A stretch of DNA of 64,000 nucleotides from JAHDHW01 sp963793295 (GCA_963793295.1 CAWBZX010000041.1:155088-219087), one strand, 5' to 3'. Positions 30,191 to 38,583 are shown, counted from the first letter of the stretch. Program-made: numbers and translations. Notes: generated from the sequence alone by a model not told the origin.

Positions 30191-30220
30191 TGGAAACCTC
30201 GGAAAGAACCGGGGTTTCCA
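30191..30220 (+). terminator. Hairpin after lipoprotein copy 3
   Basis: A 12-pair stem (tggaaacctcgg / ccggggtttcca, one G-T pair) has an aaagaa loop. It lies 34 bases after the stop codon, followed by a weak T stretch (ttctgcatt). Confidence 0.6.
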
Positions 30221-30471
30221 TTCTGCATTAATGCTTACTAGCTATAATTTTCAACAGATCCGTTGTTTTAATTTTAATAGCGGTCAAACAAAAAACAATT
30301 TTCATACGCTCAATTTGAATCCTGAAAAACAGATTCCTTCAGCAAATTCCAACCTTTTGTTGGTGAAAGCTAAACCAATTGGATTAATTTTTTTCTGTTT
30401 CCTTAAAAATAAGTATATTAGCAAAAGCGACACTGTTTACCCCTTAGTGTTCACCCCAAAGCGTAATAAAA

Positions 30472-30693
30472 ATGACTGCCAAAATCGTTCAAGACGAAAT
30501 CCAGCGTCATAAAGTAAAGAGAGAACTACTTTCTACTCGCCACGCCGTTGAAGAAGATTCAACTTCTTTTAGCACTGAACTTACAATTGCCGAAAAAACC
30601 GAAGAACTACTTTCCGCCGCCAGCCTTAGCCTTTGCCCGTACATCACGAGCACCACTTCATGCACTGAAACCCTACACTGGTTCATTCGATAA
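30472..30693 (+). pseudogene. Truncated copy of the LytTR response regulator
   Basis: The first 30 codons and about 60 bases upstream match the LytTR gene at 12696: gagtatattagcagaaagcg there, aagtatattagcaaaagcga here, then MTAKIVQDEIQRHKVKRELL against MTAIIVEDEIQSHNVLSKLL. The stretch after codon 35 jumps to sequence resembling the LytTR domain (ELTIAEKTEELLSAAS against EFTIANSPKKLLASVH) and the frame ends at 73 codons. The phospho-Asp, most of the receiver and the DNA-binding end are lost. It cannot work as a regulator. It sits directly upstream of the metalloprotease gene. Confidence 0.75.
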
Positions 30694-30992
30694 AGCGTAT
30701 TGCGAAATACGTTTGTAACTTATATGACCAACTGAATTATTGCTTTGTTTACAAAGCTTCTTTCAAAGATACTTTGAGCGATGCACACCTTAATCTCAAC
30801 CTGAAATTTAATGACACGGTGATCACCCTCCCAGATTTGGGAGTTGTCGTGGGAAGATATAAGCGATAACTTTTGCCGGTCTGGAGGTTTACAAATTACT
30901 GGATAAAAGATTTAACGAAAGCATTGATGAAAACCGAATTACTGAAATAAACAGAAGGAGCAATATTTCTTTAATAAATAAAATAAAAACAA
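30694..30992. other. Start-less coding remnant before the metalloprotease gene
   Basis: An open stretch from about 30694 to 30869 reads like protein (DAHLNLNLKFNDTVITLPDL then GVVVGRYKR and a stop), but it has no start codon and no intact homologue here. A related tail (ITYLPVLGVVEGYFLV) occurs at 35801-35850. Both carry the hairpin ctccca-NNNN-tgggag (30828-30843 and 35808-35823). It is probably debris of a lost gene. Confidence 0.35.
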
Positions 30993-31871
30993 ATGGGCAA
31001 TTCAAAATTTAATTGTAATGATGAAAAAGGCACCTTTAATTTGACCGTGGCATTCGATGAAGAAGTCTTGGCAAATTTAAAAGAAATCGAAATAGATTTG
31101 GAAAGCGTAAAAAAGTATTTGAAAGAAACCTATTTCGAAATTGTATCACTTATCCTACAGCGTGCCACCTATGGGCAGCATGAGCTAGGTCCTGTTGATA
31201 TAGTTAGTAAAGACTCTAACGATGTGGATATTTTGATTACCAAATACAACACAAATGTTTATGGCCGAATTTGGAATGCTGGGCAAGTTGAATTTTCAAT
31301 AAATCACATATATTCTCCAGGCTTAATGCTCCATGAATTGGGTCATTATTTATACCATTTAGGAGATGAGTATAAGGGATGCCGGAAAAAAAGATGGAAT
31401 CCTGAAACACCTGAAATAAAAGGAGACCCAGCTTCAATTATGGAATATAGTTTTGGTAACAATACTCGATATAAAAGAAAAAATGAAGATAGAGAATATA
31501 AAGTTTTGGAGGGGGGAGGCTTTGATGAATTTTGGAAAGATATAAAGGGAAATAACACAGAATTGGTATACAAAGCGGGAGAAGTAGTTACAGATTTTTG
31601 TCACGATTCAATAGAAGGTTTGAAACACAATACTATTTCAGACTCTGAACAAAACATAGTCAATAAAAAACGATCATGCTGGACTGTTATGCTGGATGGT
31701 AGTGTTGGTATAAAGCGTCAAGGGACATATGATTATTCTAAGCTTGGATGTTTAAAGGATCCAGAGGGCATTGAATTTGATAGAGGCGAAATTGAATCTA
31801 ATTTGGAAAGCTTCTCTAATTTGGATATTAAATCTTTAATAAAAAGCAAAAAAAAAGAGACATCATTCTAA
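30993..31871 (+). CDS. Putative M64-like zinc metalloprotease
   Basis: A 292-residue protein with a zinc protease signature LMLHELGHYLYHLGDEYKGC: His114 and His118 of HExxH, with DEY starting 11 residues after the first His. This spacing fits the M64 (IgA peptidase-like) pattern HExGHxxxxLxDEY rather than the metzincin HExxHxxGxxH. A further motif (GDPASIMEYSFGNNT) resembles the structural segment that follows the active site in related enzymes. There is no signal peptide or sorting domain, which is unusual since M64 enzymes are normally exported. The gene is AT- and Lys/Asn-rich, like the Dyp gene and the 33923 gene. It could cut a cytoplasmic or non-classically released target. Confidence 0.65.
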   Translation: MGNSKFNCNDEKGTFNLTVAFDEEVLANLKEIEIDLESVKKYLKETYFEIVSLILQRATYGQHELGPVDIVSKDSNDVDILITKYNTNVYGRIWNAGQVEFSINHIYSPGLMLHELGHYLYHLGDEYKGCRKKRWNPETPEIKGDPASIMEYSFGNNTRYKRKNEDREYKVLEGGGFDEFWKDIKGNNTELVYKAGEVVTDFCHDSIEGLKHNTISDSEQNIVNKKRSCWTVMLDGSVGIKRQGTYDYSKLGCLKDPEGIEFDRGEIESNLESFSNLDIKSLIKSKKKETSF

Positions 31872-31918
31872 GGAGCAAGTTTCGATATTTCAGTTTGTAT
31901 TAAAAAAAAGGCTAAATA

Positions 31919-33082
31919 ATGAGGATTTTTAGCACAGTATTTTTTTTAACATTTAATAGGAATTACTTTTATAGGCTTCCTCAATATCTGTTTTGGCTAA
32001 CTTTTATTTCATTATTTCTTGGAAATAGTTACGCTGCTGACACAACGAGTATCCTTAGCTATTTAGAATATAATGATGCAAAGCAGCTCCAGAAAGAAAA
32101 GCTGGATTCCACCATTGCTGAAAACGGGGAATTATCGTTTCCGGAAATTCATGAATTAAAACTGGTTTTGGCAAAACTGGAACCCCAACAAGGTTTTGCT
32201 TATATCTACAAACTGCATGGTTTTGACCAGGATATGGATACGACCAATGCATCTGAAATCAGGTACACCAATCTGCCCGGAGGTGATTACAAGCTGGAAA
32301 TCATGGCTTGTAAAGATGAGGAAGTATTAGGGGTATACGAACTACCTTTTTCGGTAAAAAAAACTATTCACAAACAATGGTGGTTTGGCCCATTATTGAC
32401 TTTTTGCATAATACTGTTGCCTATTGTCATTTTTTATTTTTTCAACCTGGATCGATCACGTCGAATTCTTCGGCTGGAATCTGTCCGCAACCAGATTGCC
32501 AGTGATCTGCACGATGATATCGGAGCCAATTTGAGTGCGATAAAAAATTTTACAGAACTTATCCAGAAAAAAACACCAAAGGATAACGCTTCAAGCTCGC
32601 TGATAAAGAAGACAAAAACTTACCTCGATGAAACGATTATTGGCTTACAGGATACCGTTTGGTCTATTAATCCGCTCAATGATTCTGTTGAACTACTTAT
32701 TGAGAAAATGCAGGATTTTGCCATCGGGATGCTATCTGCCAAGGACATCGAATATCAGTTTAACAACGATTACAACCAAAAGACCCCGGTAATACTGGAT
32801 ATGGATCAGCGCCATAGCCTTTTATTGATGTTTAAGGAAGTTATCAACAATATTGTCAAACATGCTGAAGCAAGCAAGGTCAATATCCAAATTAGTAATA
32901 CAAAGGAAGCTTTACATCTCTCTGTAAAGGATAATGGGAAAGGTTTCGATACCAAACAGCAATACGGAGGCAATGGCCTGAGAAATTTCAAAAGCAGGAG
33001 CCGTCAAAATTTTATTGAAACCGACATACAATCAGCAATAGAAAAAGGAACGAAAGTTCAGATTACCGCACACAGCCTATAA
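31919..33082 (+). CDS. NarL-type sensor histidine kinase with a Y_Y_Y domain
   Basis: A 387-residue membrane kinase. Order: signal/membrane helix (about 20-40); short periplasmic Y_Y_Y domain (about 70-145, YIYKLHGFDQDMDTTNASEI, LPGGDYKLEIMA); membrane helix (about 155-175, LLTFCIILLPIVIFYFF); HisKA_3 (SDLHDDIGANLSAIKNFTEL, His near 198); and a HATPase (EVINNIVKHAEASKVNIQIS, DNGKGFD). It lacks the propeller of its larger relatives at 16274, so it may need a partner for sensing. The response regulator starts 68 bases downstream and is its obvious partner. Confidence 0.9.
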   Translation: MRIFSTVFFLTFNRNYFYRLPQYLFWLTFISLFLGNSYAADTTSILSYLEYNDAKQLQKEKLDSTIAENGELSFPEIHELKLVLAKLEPQQGFAYIYKLHGFDQDMDTTNASEIRYTNLPGGDYKLEIMACKDEEVLGVYELPFSVKKTIHKQWWFGPLLTFCIILLPIVIFYFFNLDRSRRILRLESVRNQIASDLHDDIGANLSAIKNFTELIQKKTPKDNASSSLIKKTKTYLDETIIGLQDTVWSINPLNDSVELLIEKMQDFAIGMLSAKDIEYQFNNDYNQKTPVILDMDQRHSLLLMFKEVINNIVKHAEASKVNIQISNTKEALHLSVKDNGKGFDTKQQYGGNGLRNFKSRSRQNFIETDIQSAIEKGTKVQITAHSL

Positions 33083-33129
33083 GCAAGGAGCTACCAGATT
33101 TGGTAGTAGCGCTCGGAAATGAATTGCGC

Positions 33130-33137
33130 TAATTTTG
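33130..33137 (+). promoter_or_regulatory. Promoter -7 element before the NarL regulator
   Basis: TAATTTTG matches the Bacteroidota -7 consensus TAnnTTTG, 14 bases before the start codon at 33151. No good -33 box was found at the right spacing, so this may be a weak or internal promoter within the kinase-regulator operon. Confidence 0.3.
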
Positions 33138-33150
33138 TAAAAAAAGAATA

Positions 33151-33795
33151 ATGGAAAATGCAATTCGAATACTCTGTTTTGAGGACAACAAACAGTATGT
33201 AGAGTCCTTAAAATATTATTTTGAAGACTCAGACAAAGTATACCTGGCAGCCAGTTTTTACAATGCAACTGATGCCTTAAGAGAGATCAGGAAGTACCTG
33301 CCTGATGTCGTATTGATGGATATTGAAATGCCTGAAATATCTGGTATTGAGGCGCTGCAAAAGATCAAAGAAGCGAATCCGGAAACCAAAATTTTGATGC
33401 AAACCTCGTTTGAAGATAATCACAAGATATTTGCCTCCATTTGTGGCGGAGCTTCTGGTTATGTCTTGAAATCTGCTGGTTTGGAAGCCTTGGAAGAATC
33501 CATTATCGATGTACAACAAGGGGGAGGATACTTTTCTCCTTCTATTGCCCAAAAAGTGATTAAAATGTTCCAGGATGGCATGAAAAGACAAGAAGTAGAA
33601 TACGTAGACTTAACTCCTACAGAGCATCAGATATTACAAAGTATGACCGAAGGTCTGAGTTATAAAATGATTGAAGCAGAATTAAATAAAAGTTACCATG
33701 CAGTGCATTTTCACATCAAAAACATTTACAAGAAACTGCATGTCAATTCAAAGTCTGAAGCGGTAATAAAAGCCATTAATAATCATCTGATTTAA
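33151..33795 (+). CDS. NarL/FixJ-family response regulator
   Basis: A 214-residue regulator. The receiver has the acidic pair (FEDN), phospho-accepting Asp57 (VVLMDIEMPEISG), LMQTSFEDN and Lys109 (GYVLKSAG). The LuxR-type HTH covers about 150-212 (LTPTEHQILQSMTEGLSYKM, HFHIKNIYKKLHVNSKSEAV). It follows its kinase directly. The AT-rich genes at 33923 and 34967 come next on the same strand and are possible targets. Confidence 0.93.
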   Translation: MENAIRILCFEDNKQYVESLKYYFEDSDKVYLAASFYNATDALREIRKYLPDVVLMDIEMPEISGIEALQKIKEANPETKILMQTSFEDNHKIFASICGGASGYVLKSAGLEALEESIIDVQQGGGYFSPSIAQKVIKMFQDGMKRQEVEYVDLTPTEHQILQSMTEGLSYKMIEAELNKSYHAVHFHIKNIYKKLHVNSKSEAVIKAINNHLI

Positions 33796-33922
33796 ACGAA
33801 TTCTTGACAAAGAAGGTCACCTCAAAGAATTTTTTAACTACTGTAAATAAATGAACAGTTGACGCATTAATTGAAATAAAGAGAAATACTTTTTAATCAT
33901 TTTGAAAATAAAATAAATAATT

Positions 33923-34849
33923 ATGAAAGTCCATCATCCAAAAGCTCTTGGAAATAATAAGGGAGGTATAAACAAAGTTTTAATCGGAAATTTGAAACGA
34001 ACTAAAAGAAAGGAAGATTTAAATGTTTTGTGGTATTTCGATCCAGAAAAATACCCTGATGATGATAATGATAAAGACTTAGCAGACGCAAAAGAGATCG
34101 TAATAAATGAAGATTGGGGAGAAAATTTTTTCCGGTTCCAATATATAAAAAAATGGGTGAAAAATTACTGGAAAAATAAAAATGATGAGCAAGAAACATT
34201 ATATCCCATTTCTTTTAAAGAAGCAGATGCCATGATTTTAGATTCTGCGGTTGGAGATGATAATAAAAAAGCACTAACACTTGTGGTGCAAAATATAGCC
34301 GAACCTAATAATGTGACAGCAGAATGGAAGCCATATATTGAGGAGGATTGGAATCTTAAAAATGAAGTAGATCCTAAGGCTAAAAATATTGTTTTTTTTG
34401 AAAATGATGGTATAACTACCTTAGTTTTTAAATTAGACTCATACTTTTTTACTGCTTGGAGAAATGAAGATAATAAAGAGAAAAATAAAGATAAAAAAGC
34501 GATATATGGATATGAGAATGCAAAGCAAAATGAATTTAAAGTGTTTAAAGCCTATATCGAACCTAATTTCAAATACCCTTCACTCACATTCGACTATAAG
34601 AACTTATACAATAAAGACGAGTATAATAAATATAAATATGAGGATTTATACCTTGTCGGACGAATTATAAAGAGAGATCAGGATATTAAGGATTTAGAAA
34701 ATCGCGTAGTTATTATGGTAGCAAAAATTCATGAGAATGCAAAAAATAAAAAGGTGGAGGAATTGACGGCGAAGGATTTTGATTTTCTTTATGAACCATG
34801 GACGAGCGATGGACCAGGTAGTCATGGTGGGAGTGGTGATGCGCCTTAG
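33923..34849 (+). CDS. Hypothetical 308-residue charged protein
   Basis: I do not recognise this protein. It is very rich in Lys, Asp, Glu and Asn, with no signal peptide, membrane helix or catalytic motif. Aromatic-rich pieces (VLWYFDPEKYPDDDNDKD, DWGENFFRFQYIKKWVKNYW) suggest a folded domain rather than disorder. The C-terminus is a Gly/Ser/His tail (SDGPGSHGGSGDAP). Its base and codon use (AT- and Lys/Asn-rich) resembles the genes at 14067 and 30993. All three lie directly after a response regulator or its remnant. Confidence 0.55.
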   Translation: MKVHHPKALGNNKGGINKVLIGNLKRTKRKEDLNVLWYFDPEKYPDDDNDKDLADAKEIVINEDWGENFFRFQYIKKWVKNYWKNKNDEQETLYPISFKEADAMILDSAVGDDNKKALTLVVQNIAEPNNVTAEWKPYIEEDWNLKNEVDPKAKNIVFFENDGITTLVFKLDSYFFTAWRNEDNKEKNKDKKAIYGYENAKQNEFKVFKAYIEPNFKYPSLTFDYKNLYNKDEYNKYKYEDLYLVGRIIKRDQDIKDLENRVVIMVAKIHENAKNKKVEELTAKDFDFLYEPWTSDGPGSHGGSGDAP

Positions 34850-34966
34850 CGTATAATGAACATTTAAATTGATTGGGAAAAAGACTGCTATTTTTAATTA
34901 GTTTATGATGATAAAGGATTGTTTTAAGGGTTGGCAGATGTTTAATTTTCAAGAAAGAAAGTATAC

Positions 34967-35740
34967 ATGGATGCAGAAAGAATTTATTGGAATGAAATTT
35001 TAGATCAAATTGGATCATTAACAACTGCGACTATGATCTTGCTGATCATAGTCGCAGGTTCTTATAAAAAATATTGGAATCGGGCCTTATCTGCAGCTTT
35101 TTGGTACTATTTAGCCACCTTTTTATTAAATGTATTGCGAAATTTAATTATATGGTCTTGTCGCCAGTATCGTGATACTTGTATTTCAATCCTGGATTAT
35201 TGGGGTATTACCAATTATTCTTGTTTAGAAATATTTTTTTATATAAAAGATTATATTTTTTTAGCCTGGTTTTTTATTGTGATTTTTCATGACAAACGAA
35301 TTAAAAGTGCTATTAAATGGGCTAGTATCTTGATCGCATTGGCATCTGTTATTAATTATCTTTTTATAGAGGGTTATAAAGAGCTGGGTGTCTTCAATCC
35401 AGGTATCAATATGTTCTATGTTATTGCATTACCTTTGATTTACTTGTGGTATTCGCAAAGAGAATCCCTTCGTATACCGCTAAAGAAAAATCCTTATTTT
35501 TGGATTAGTATAGGGTTACTCATTCCTAATTTACTGGCCTTGTTTTTTTACATTGCAGGGGATTCTATTCGAGAAAGTGATTTTAAACTTTATGCTATTC
35601 TAAATTCCGTAAAAAACGGTTTTGAGATCATAGGTTATATTCTTGTTGGTATTGGTTTTTCAAGAGCACGTTTTGTTCGTTTTATTACTCCAGGGGATGC
35701 ATCTGAAGCCGATGATTACAAAACCTCACCATCTCCATAA
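34967..35740 (+). CDS. Hypothetical multi-pass membrane protein
   Basis: A 257-residue integral membrane protein with about seven hydrophobic helices (for example TATMILLIIVAGSY, YIFLAWFFIVIFHD, WISIGLLIPNLLALFFYI, IGYILVGIGFSRARF) and a short charged C-terminal tail. The layout resembles membrane domains of Bacteroidota sensors but has no kinase or cyclase attached. Its start is the first ATG of the frame. It follows the 308-residue protein by 117 bases. No function can be assigned. Confidence 0.6.
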   Translation: MDAERIYWNEILDQIGSLTTATMILLIIVAGSYKKYWNRALSAAFWYYLATFLLNVLRNLIIWSCRQYRDTCISILDYWGITNYSCLEIFFYIKDYIFLAWFFIVIFHDKRIKSAIKWASILIALASVINYLFIEGYKELGVFNPGINMFYVIALPLIYLWYSQRESLRIPLKKNPYFWISIGLLIPNLLALFFYIAGDSIRESDFKLYAILNSVKNGFEIIGYILVGIGFSRARFVRFITPGDASEADDYKTSPSP

Positions 35741-36164
35741 TCTTCTTTCTATTTTACCTATCTTTTTAGATACCTTATTTTTTAATTGCATTCCACAAAT
35801 AACCTACCTCCCAGTATTGGGAGTTGTGGAAGGCTATTTCCTGGTTTAACTTTGTTTTAAACAAAGACAAAGAATCTAAATACGCTAAATTCAAGTCTTA
35901 AAGAAAAACTTACCAAAGAAAATGAAGAATGGCCTTAGCGTAATTTTAATTCCTTAAACCAACTGCCCTTTGAAGTCAAATTGAACAACAACTTACTCGC
36001 CTTGTATCTAAATTTTGATCTATTAGTTCTTTGATTTTACGTCAAACGATCTTTGAAATTTTTCAATAGCGCTTGATTAACAGCTAGACTTGCTACAACG
36101 ATAGTCCATTTTCTTAACTATAAAGCCAAAACCATGAAAACAACCCCTAAAGCTTAAAACCAAA
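35741..36164. other. Intergenic stretch upstream of leader copy C
   Basis: No supported gene. It contains the ctccca-gtat-tgggag hairpin at 35808-35823 with a short coding echo of the remnant at 30694-30869. At 36134 an ATG frame of about seven codons opens, matching in place the tiny frame upstream of leader A. Confidence 0.4.
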
Positions 36165-36433
36165 ACACAGGACTAGCCCAAAACCAATGACCAAAATTAC
36201 CTCAGTCCTCAACGCTAATCCTGCCTACGCTCTCATACGGATCATACCCTTGAAAATGCACCCGAATACTTTAGATGATCCGCTACTGGCTCCCGGTTTT
36301 TTAATTAACCCTATATAACCCCGAAGCCATTTGATCTCATCCGATTGGTGCGACGTGTTTTCTGACACGTCGCACCCTCACCTACCTGCGTTGATTGACT
36401 TTCTTTTTAATCAAATAACCAAAATACCAAATC
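36165..36433 (+). promoter_or_regulatory. Conserved cassette leader, copy C, with 12-bp hairpin
   Basis: The closest relative is copy A (shared caggactagcccaaaacc, gaatactttagatgatccg, ccccgaagcca, gatctcatccga). The hairpin at 36347-36376 pairs ggtgcgacgtgt with acacgtcgcacc around a tttctg loop, all 12 pairs Watson-Crick. The tail ttgattgactttctttttaa and ccaaaataccaaatc before the ATG match copy B almost exactly. Confidence 0.6.
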
Positions 36434-36958
36434 ATGAAAACCTTAAAAATTCAAATCCTTTCAACTTTGATGATCCTGTCAAGTACCTTTTTTTATGCAC
36501 AGGAGCCTTCGGTCACAAAACTTAAAAACTCCCAAAATATCTTTGATGCCAGTACACTGTATTTAGAACTCGACGGAGACATCAATACTGAAATCTGGAA
36601 CAAAGACTATGTACTCATCCAGATGGAAATCAGAGCTAAAAATGTAAGTCTTGAAGTAGCAAAACATCTGATTAGCAAGGAGCGCTTTTGTTTTAAATTG
36701 CAAGCACTGGAAGATGGAAGCCTGGTTCTTTTTATGCCTAATTTTAAGCTCCCCGTCTACATTAATGGTCGAAGACTTACTGAAGACATCAGTTACCAGG
36801 TGTATGTTCCTCAAGATTTGAAAGTGAAATTCAGAGCGTCAATGGATCTTTTTCCTTGTCCTCCTGAACGTGAATCTTTAGCTGAATTTCCTAAAGAGGT
36901 AGATCCCTCTGCTTCAAAAGCAACAAACGGAAAAGAGCAAGATAACTCATCGCTATAA
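36434..36958 (+). CDS. Small exported protein, family A copy 2
   Basis: A 174-residue paralogue of the protein at 27800. It has a signal peptide (about 1-22, ending TFFYAQ) and shared landmarks: NSQNIFDASTLYLELDGDIN, VAKHLISKERFCFKLQALED, LFMPNFKLPVYINGRRLTED. It is about 30 residues longer than copy 1 at the C-terminus (SLAEFPKEVDPSASKATNG), a polar tail. It is the first gene after leader C. Function unknown. A hairpin follows. Confidence 0.7.
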   Translation: MKTLKIQILSTLMILSSTFFYAQEPSVTKLKNSQNIFDASTLYLELDGDINTEIWNKDYVLIQMEIRAKNVSLEVAKHLISKERFCFKLQALEDGSLVLFMPNFKLPVYINGRRLTEDISYQVYVPQDLKVKFRASMDLFPCPPERESLAEFPKEVDPSASKATNGKEQDNSSL

Positions 36959-36990
36959 AACTGTATGTATTGTTGAAAGACCTTAAAAGC

Positions 36991-37020
36991 AAGTGCAGTT
37001 GAATCTGTTAGGCTGCACTT
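36991..37020 (+). terminator. Hairpin between family A protein and RQN protein, cassette 3
   Basis: An eight-pair perfect stem (aagtgcag / ctgcactt) is followed by ctttt. It has the same position as the hairpin at 28262-28293 but a different sequence, so the structure, not the sequence, is kept. Confidence 0.55.
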
Positions 37021-37046
37021 CTTTTGAGGATTTAAATCCAACAGCC

Positions 37047-37259
37047 ATGAAAAATTATAAAAAAAGCAAAAAGGTCAAACACGATAAAGCTTCCATTGAT
37101 CTGCCTTCCCAGAAAGTTTGGAAGGAACTTAGGGAGCATGGAGCGGAACTTTCCCAAAAGGAAAATAAATCAATGGATTGCGAAAAGCTAAAAAAGATAG
37201 AAGGCCTTTTTGACAAAGCATTTGATTTGATACTGAAAAAACTGATCCGACAGAATTAA
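37047..37259 (+). CDS. 70-residue RQN protein, copy 3
   Basis: The third copy of the small protein family. The frame is open from 36993, but ATG 37047 gives the shared 70-residue length and sits after the hairpin. Conserved parts: KASIDLPSQKVWKELREHGA and a helix ending KKLIRQN. A heptad-like pattern in the second half suggests a helical hairpin or dimer. It is followed after 68 bases by a secreted protein rather than a four-cysteine lipoprotein, but two of those come next. Confidence 0.7.
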   Translation: MKNYKKSKKVKHDKASIDLPSQKVWKELREHGAELSQKENKSMDCEKLKKIEGLFDKAFDLILKKLIRQN

Positions 37260-37327
37260 AATGACCAAACATTATTTGAGTTCATTCTTTTTAAAAGATA
37301 ATTATTAACCCATTAAAACCAATTATC

Positions 37328-38026
37328 ATGAAAAAGCAAATAATTTTTTTATTCGCTGCATTTATTATGGTTTTTTCAATAAATGCTAATTCGATCAAAC
37401 CAGTAATTGTTAAAATTAAAAAAGCAGAACAAGAAAAAACTTTGGATATCATCGTTGCAAATCTTCAAAACAAAAACACCCAAATTTCAATTTTGGATGT
37501 AGAGGGGAAGAGTTGGTATTTTCAAAATATTTCAAGGGAAGTTGGCTTCGGTATGAACTTCAACCTGGAAGGCATGCCTGACAATGATTATGTAGTTTTT
37601 ATCAAAAATAAAAACGGCCAGTATTTTCAAACATTTTCCATGGAAGGCAATGACATTACATTTTTCGATCTCCAAAATAAAGGCTCAACTAAAAATCTAA
37701 CAGCCAGTTTGGAAAAAAATGAAATGAAAGAAACCCCACAATTGATTACCAAAGTAACTGCTGAAGAAAAACGATCGTTAGGAGTACGTTTAGCTAACTT
37801 AAAAAAAGCTCAGGTGACCCTCCGACTTTTTTCAGATTCTGGCTCTAAAATCCAAACAGAAAAAGTCGATAATGAGCATGCTTATGCCAAAAAATGGGAT
37901 CTTCAAAACGTGAGCGACGGCAATTACTTCCTGTACATCGAATCAGAAAATACCACAATTGTTCAATTCATTGTAGTCGAAAGAAGTAACATTCAAATCG
38001 GCGCAGTTCAAAGATTGGACTTATAA
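37328..38026 (+). CDS. Exported two-domain protein, family B
   Basis: A 232-residue exported protein with a signal peptide (about 1-20, ending SINANS). It has two similar beta domains: about 35-110 (TQISILDVEGKSWYFQNISR, DYVVFIKNKNGQYFQTFSME) and about 150-225 (VTLRLFSDSGSKIQTEKVDN, GNYFLYIESENTTIVQFIVV). Both resemble the Ig-like fold of T9SS sorting domains and similar small periplasmic domains. However, the protein ends QRLDL without a clear sorting signal. Its 3' end is duplicated as a remnant at 29421-29553. Confidence 0.65.
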   Translation: MKKQIIFLFAAFIMVFSINANSIKPVIVKIKKAEQEKTLDIIVANLQNKNTQISILDVEGKSWYFQNISREVGFGMNFNLEGMPDNDYVVFIKNKNGQYFQTFSMEGNDITFFDLQNKGSTKNLTASLEKNEMKETPQLITKVTAEEKRSLGVRLANLKKAQVTLRLFSDSGSKIQTEKVDNEHAYAKKWDLQNVSDGNYFLYIESENTTIVQFIVVERSNIQIGAVQRLDL

Positions 38027-38070
38027 ACCGAAAGTTTAAGAATATTTTTTAACCACTAAAACCAATTATC

Positions 38071-38583
38071 ATGAAAACACGAATTAATTTTTTATCATTT
38101 ATCCCTTTTTTGGCAATTGTTGCGCTTGTGCTATTCTCCTGCGCCAAAGAAGAACTGGTACCGGCTAAAGACCAACCATTTGAGACCGAACTGACGTCCA
38201 CTGTTCCGGAAAATGAACAGGGATTAGAACTTAAAATGACTTACGCAGAAGCCCTTGAAAGTATCGATCCTGATGTGCATCCCGATTGGGGTGTCGCCAT
38301 CAAAACGTTCACTTGTATTCGCAACGGAATGAGCTTGCTTGTTTATAATCCTTATAACTCTGGCCTCGATTTTTACAATTCAGATCGATTTATAGTTTTA
38401 TGGTTTAAAGATGGCAAAGCAGTGCGTAGTAACCAAATTCGATTGGAGTGTGTTTGTAAAGGAAAGTACGCGGTGGTTGTGTTAAACAAAGCAACCAAGC
38501 AAGGCATTGGGATTGCTTTTCATTCGGTACGTGCTTGTTACGCAGATGACCTTCCACTTCAAGTTGCTACAGATACCAACTGA
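38071..38583 (+). CDS. Four-cysteine putative lipoprotein, copy 4
   Basis: A 170-residue member of the repeated family: lipobox LVLFSCAKEELVP, MTYAEALESIDPDVHPDW, FTCIRNGMSLLVYNPYNSGL, IVLWFKDGKAVRSNQ, LECVCKGKYAVVVLNKATKQ, final RACYADD. The linker is shorter than in copies 1, 3 and 5. It follows family B after 44 bases, so the two are probably co-transcribed. A terminator-like hairpin comes 72 bases after its stop. Confidence 0.75.
   Translation: MKTRINFLSFIPFLAIVALVLFSCAKEELVPAKDQPFETELTSTVPENEQGLELKMTYAEALESIDPDVHPDWGVAIKTFTCIRNGMSLLVYNPYNSGLDFYNSDRFIVLWFKDGKAVRSNQIRLECVCKGKYAVVVLNKATKQGIGIAFHSVRACYADDLPLQVATDTN

Noticed and set aside
30231..30512. 93-residue ORF after lipoprotein copy 3
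   Set aside because: Composition is like random AT-rich DNA, overlaps the promoter region of the truncated LytTR copy, and has no paralogue in the other cassettes.
23279..36376. Integron attC sites or transposon ends for the leader hairpins
   Set aside because: No attC core (RYYYAAC/GTTRRRY) pairs, no integrase, no target-site duplications; the hairpins always lie inside a longer conserved leader.
36991..37046. Upstream start (36993) for RQN copy 3
   Set aside because: The extension lies within the hairpin and is absent from the other two copies, which are exactly 70 residues.
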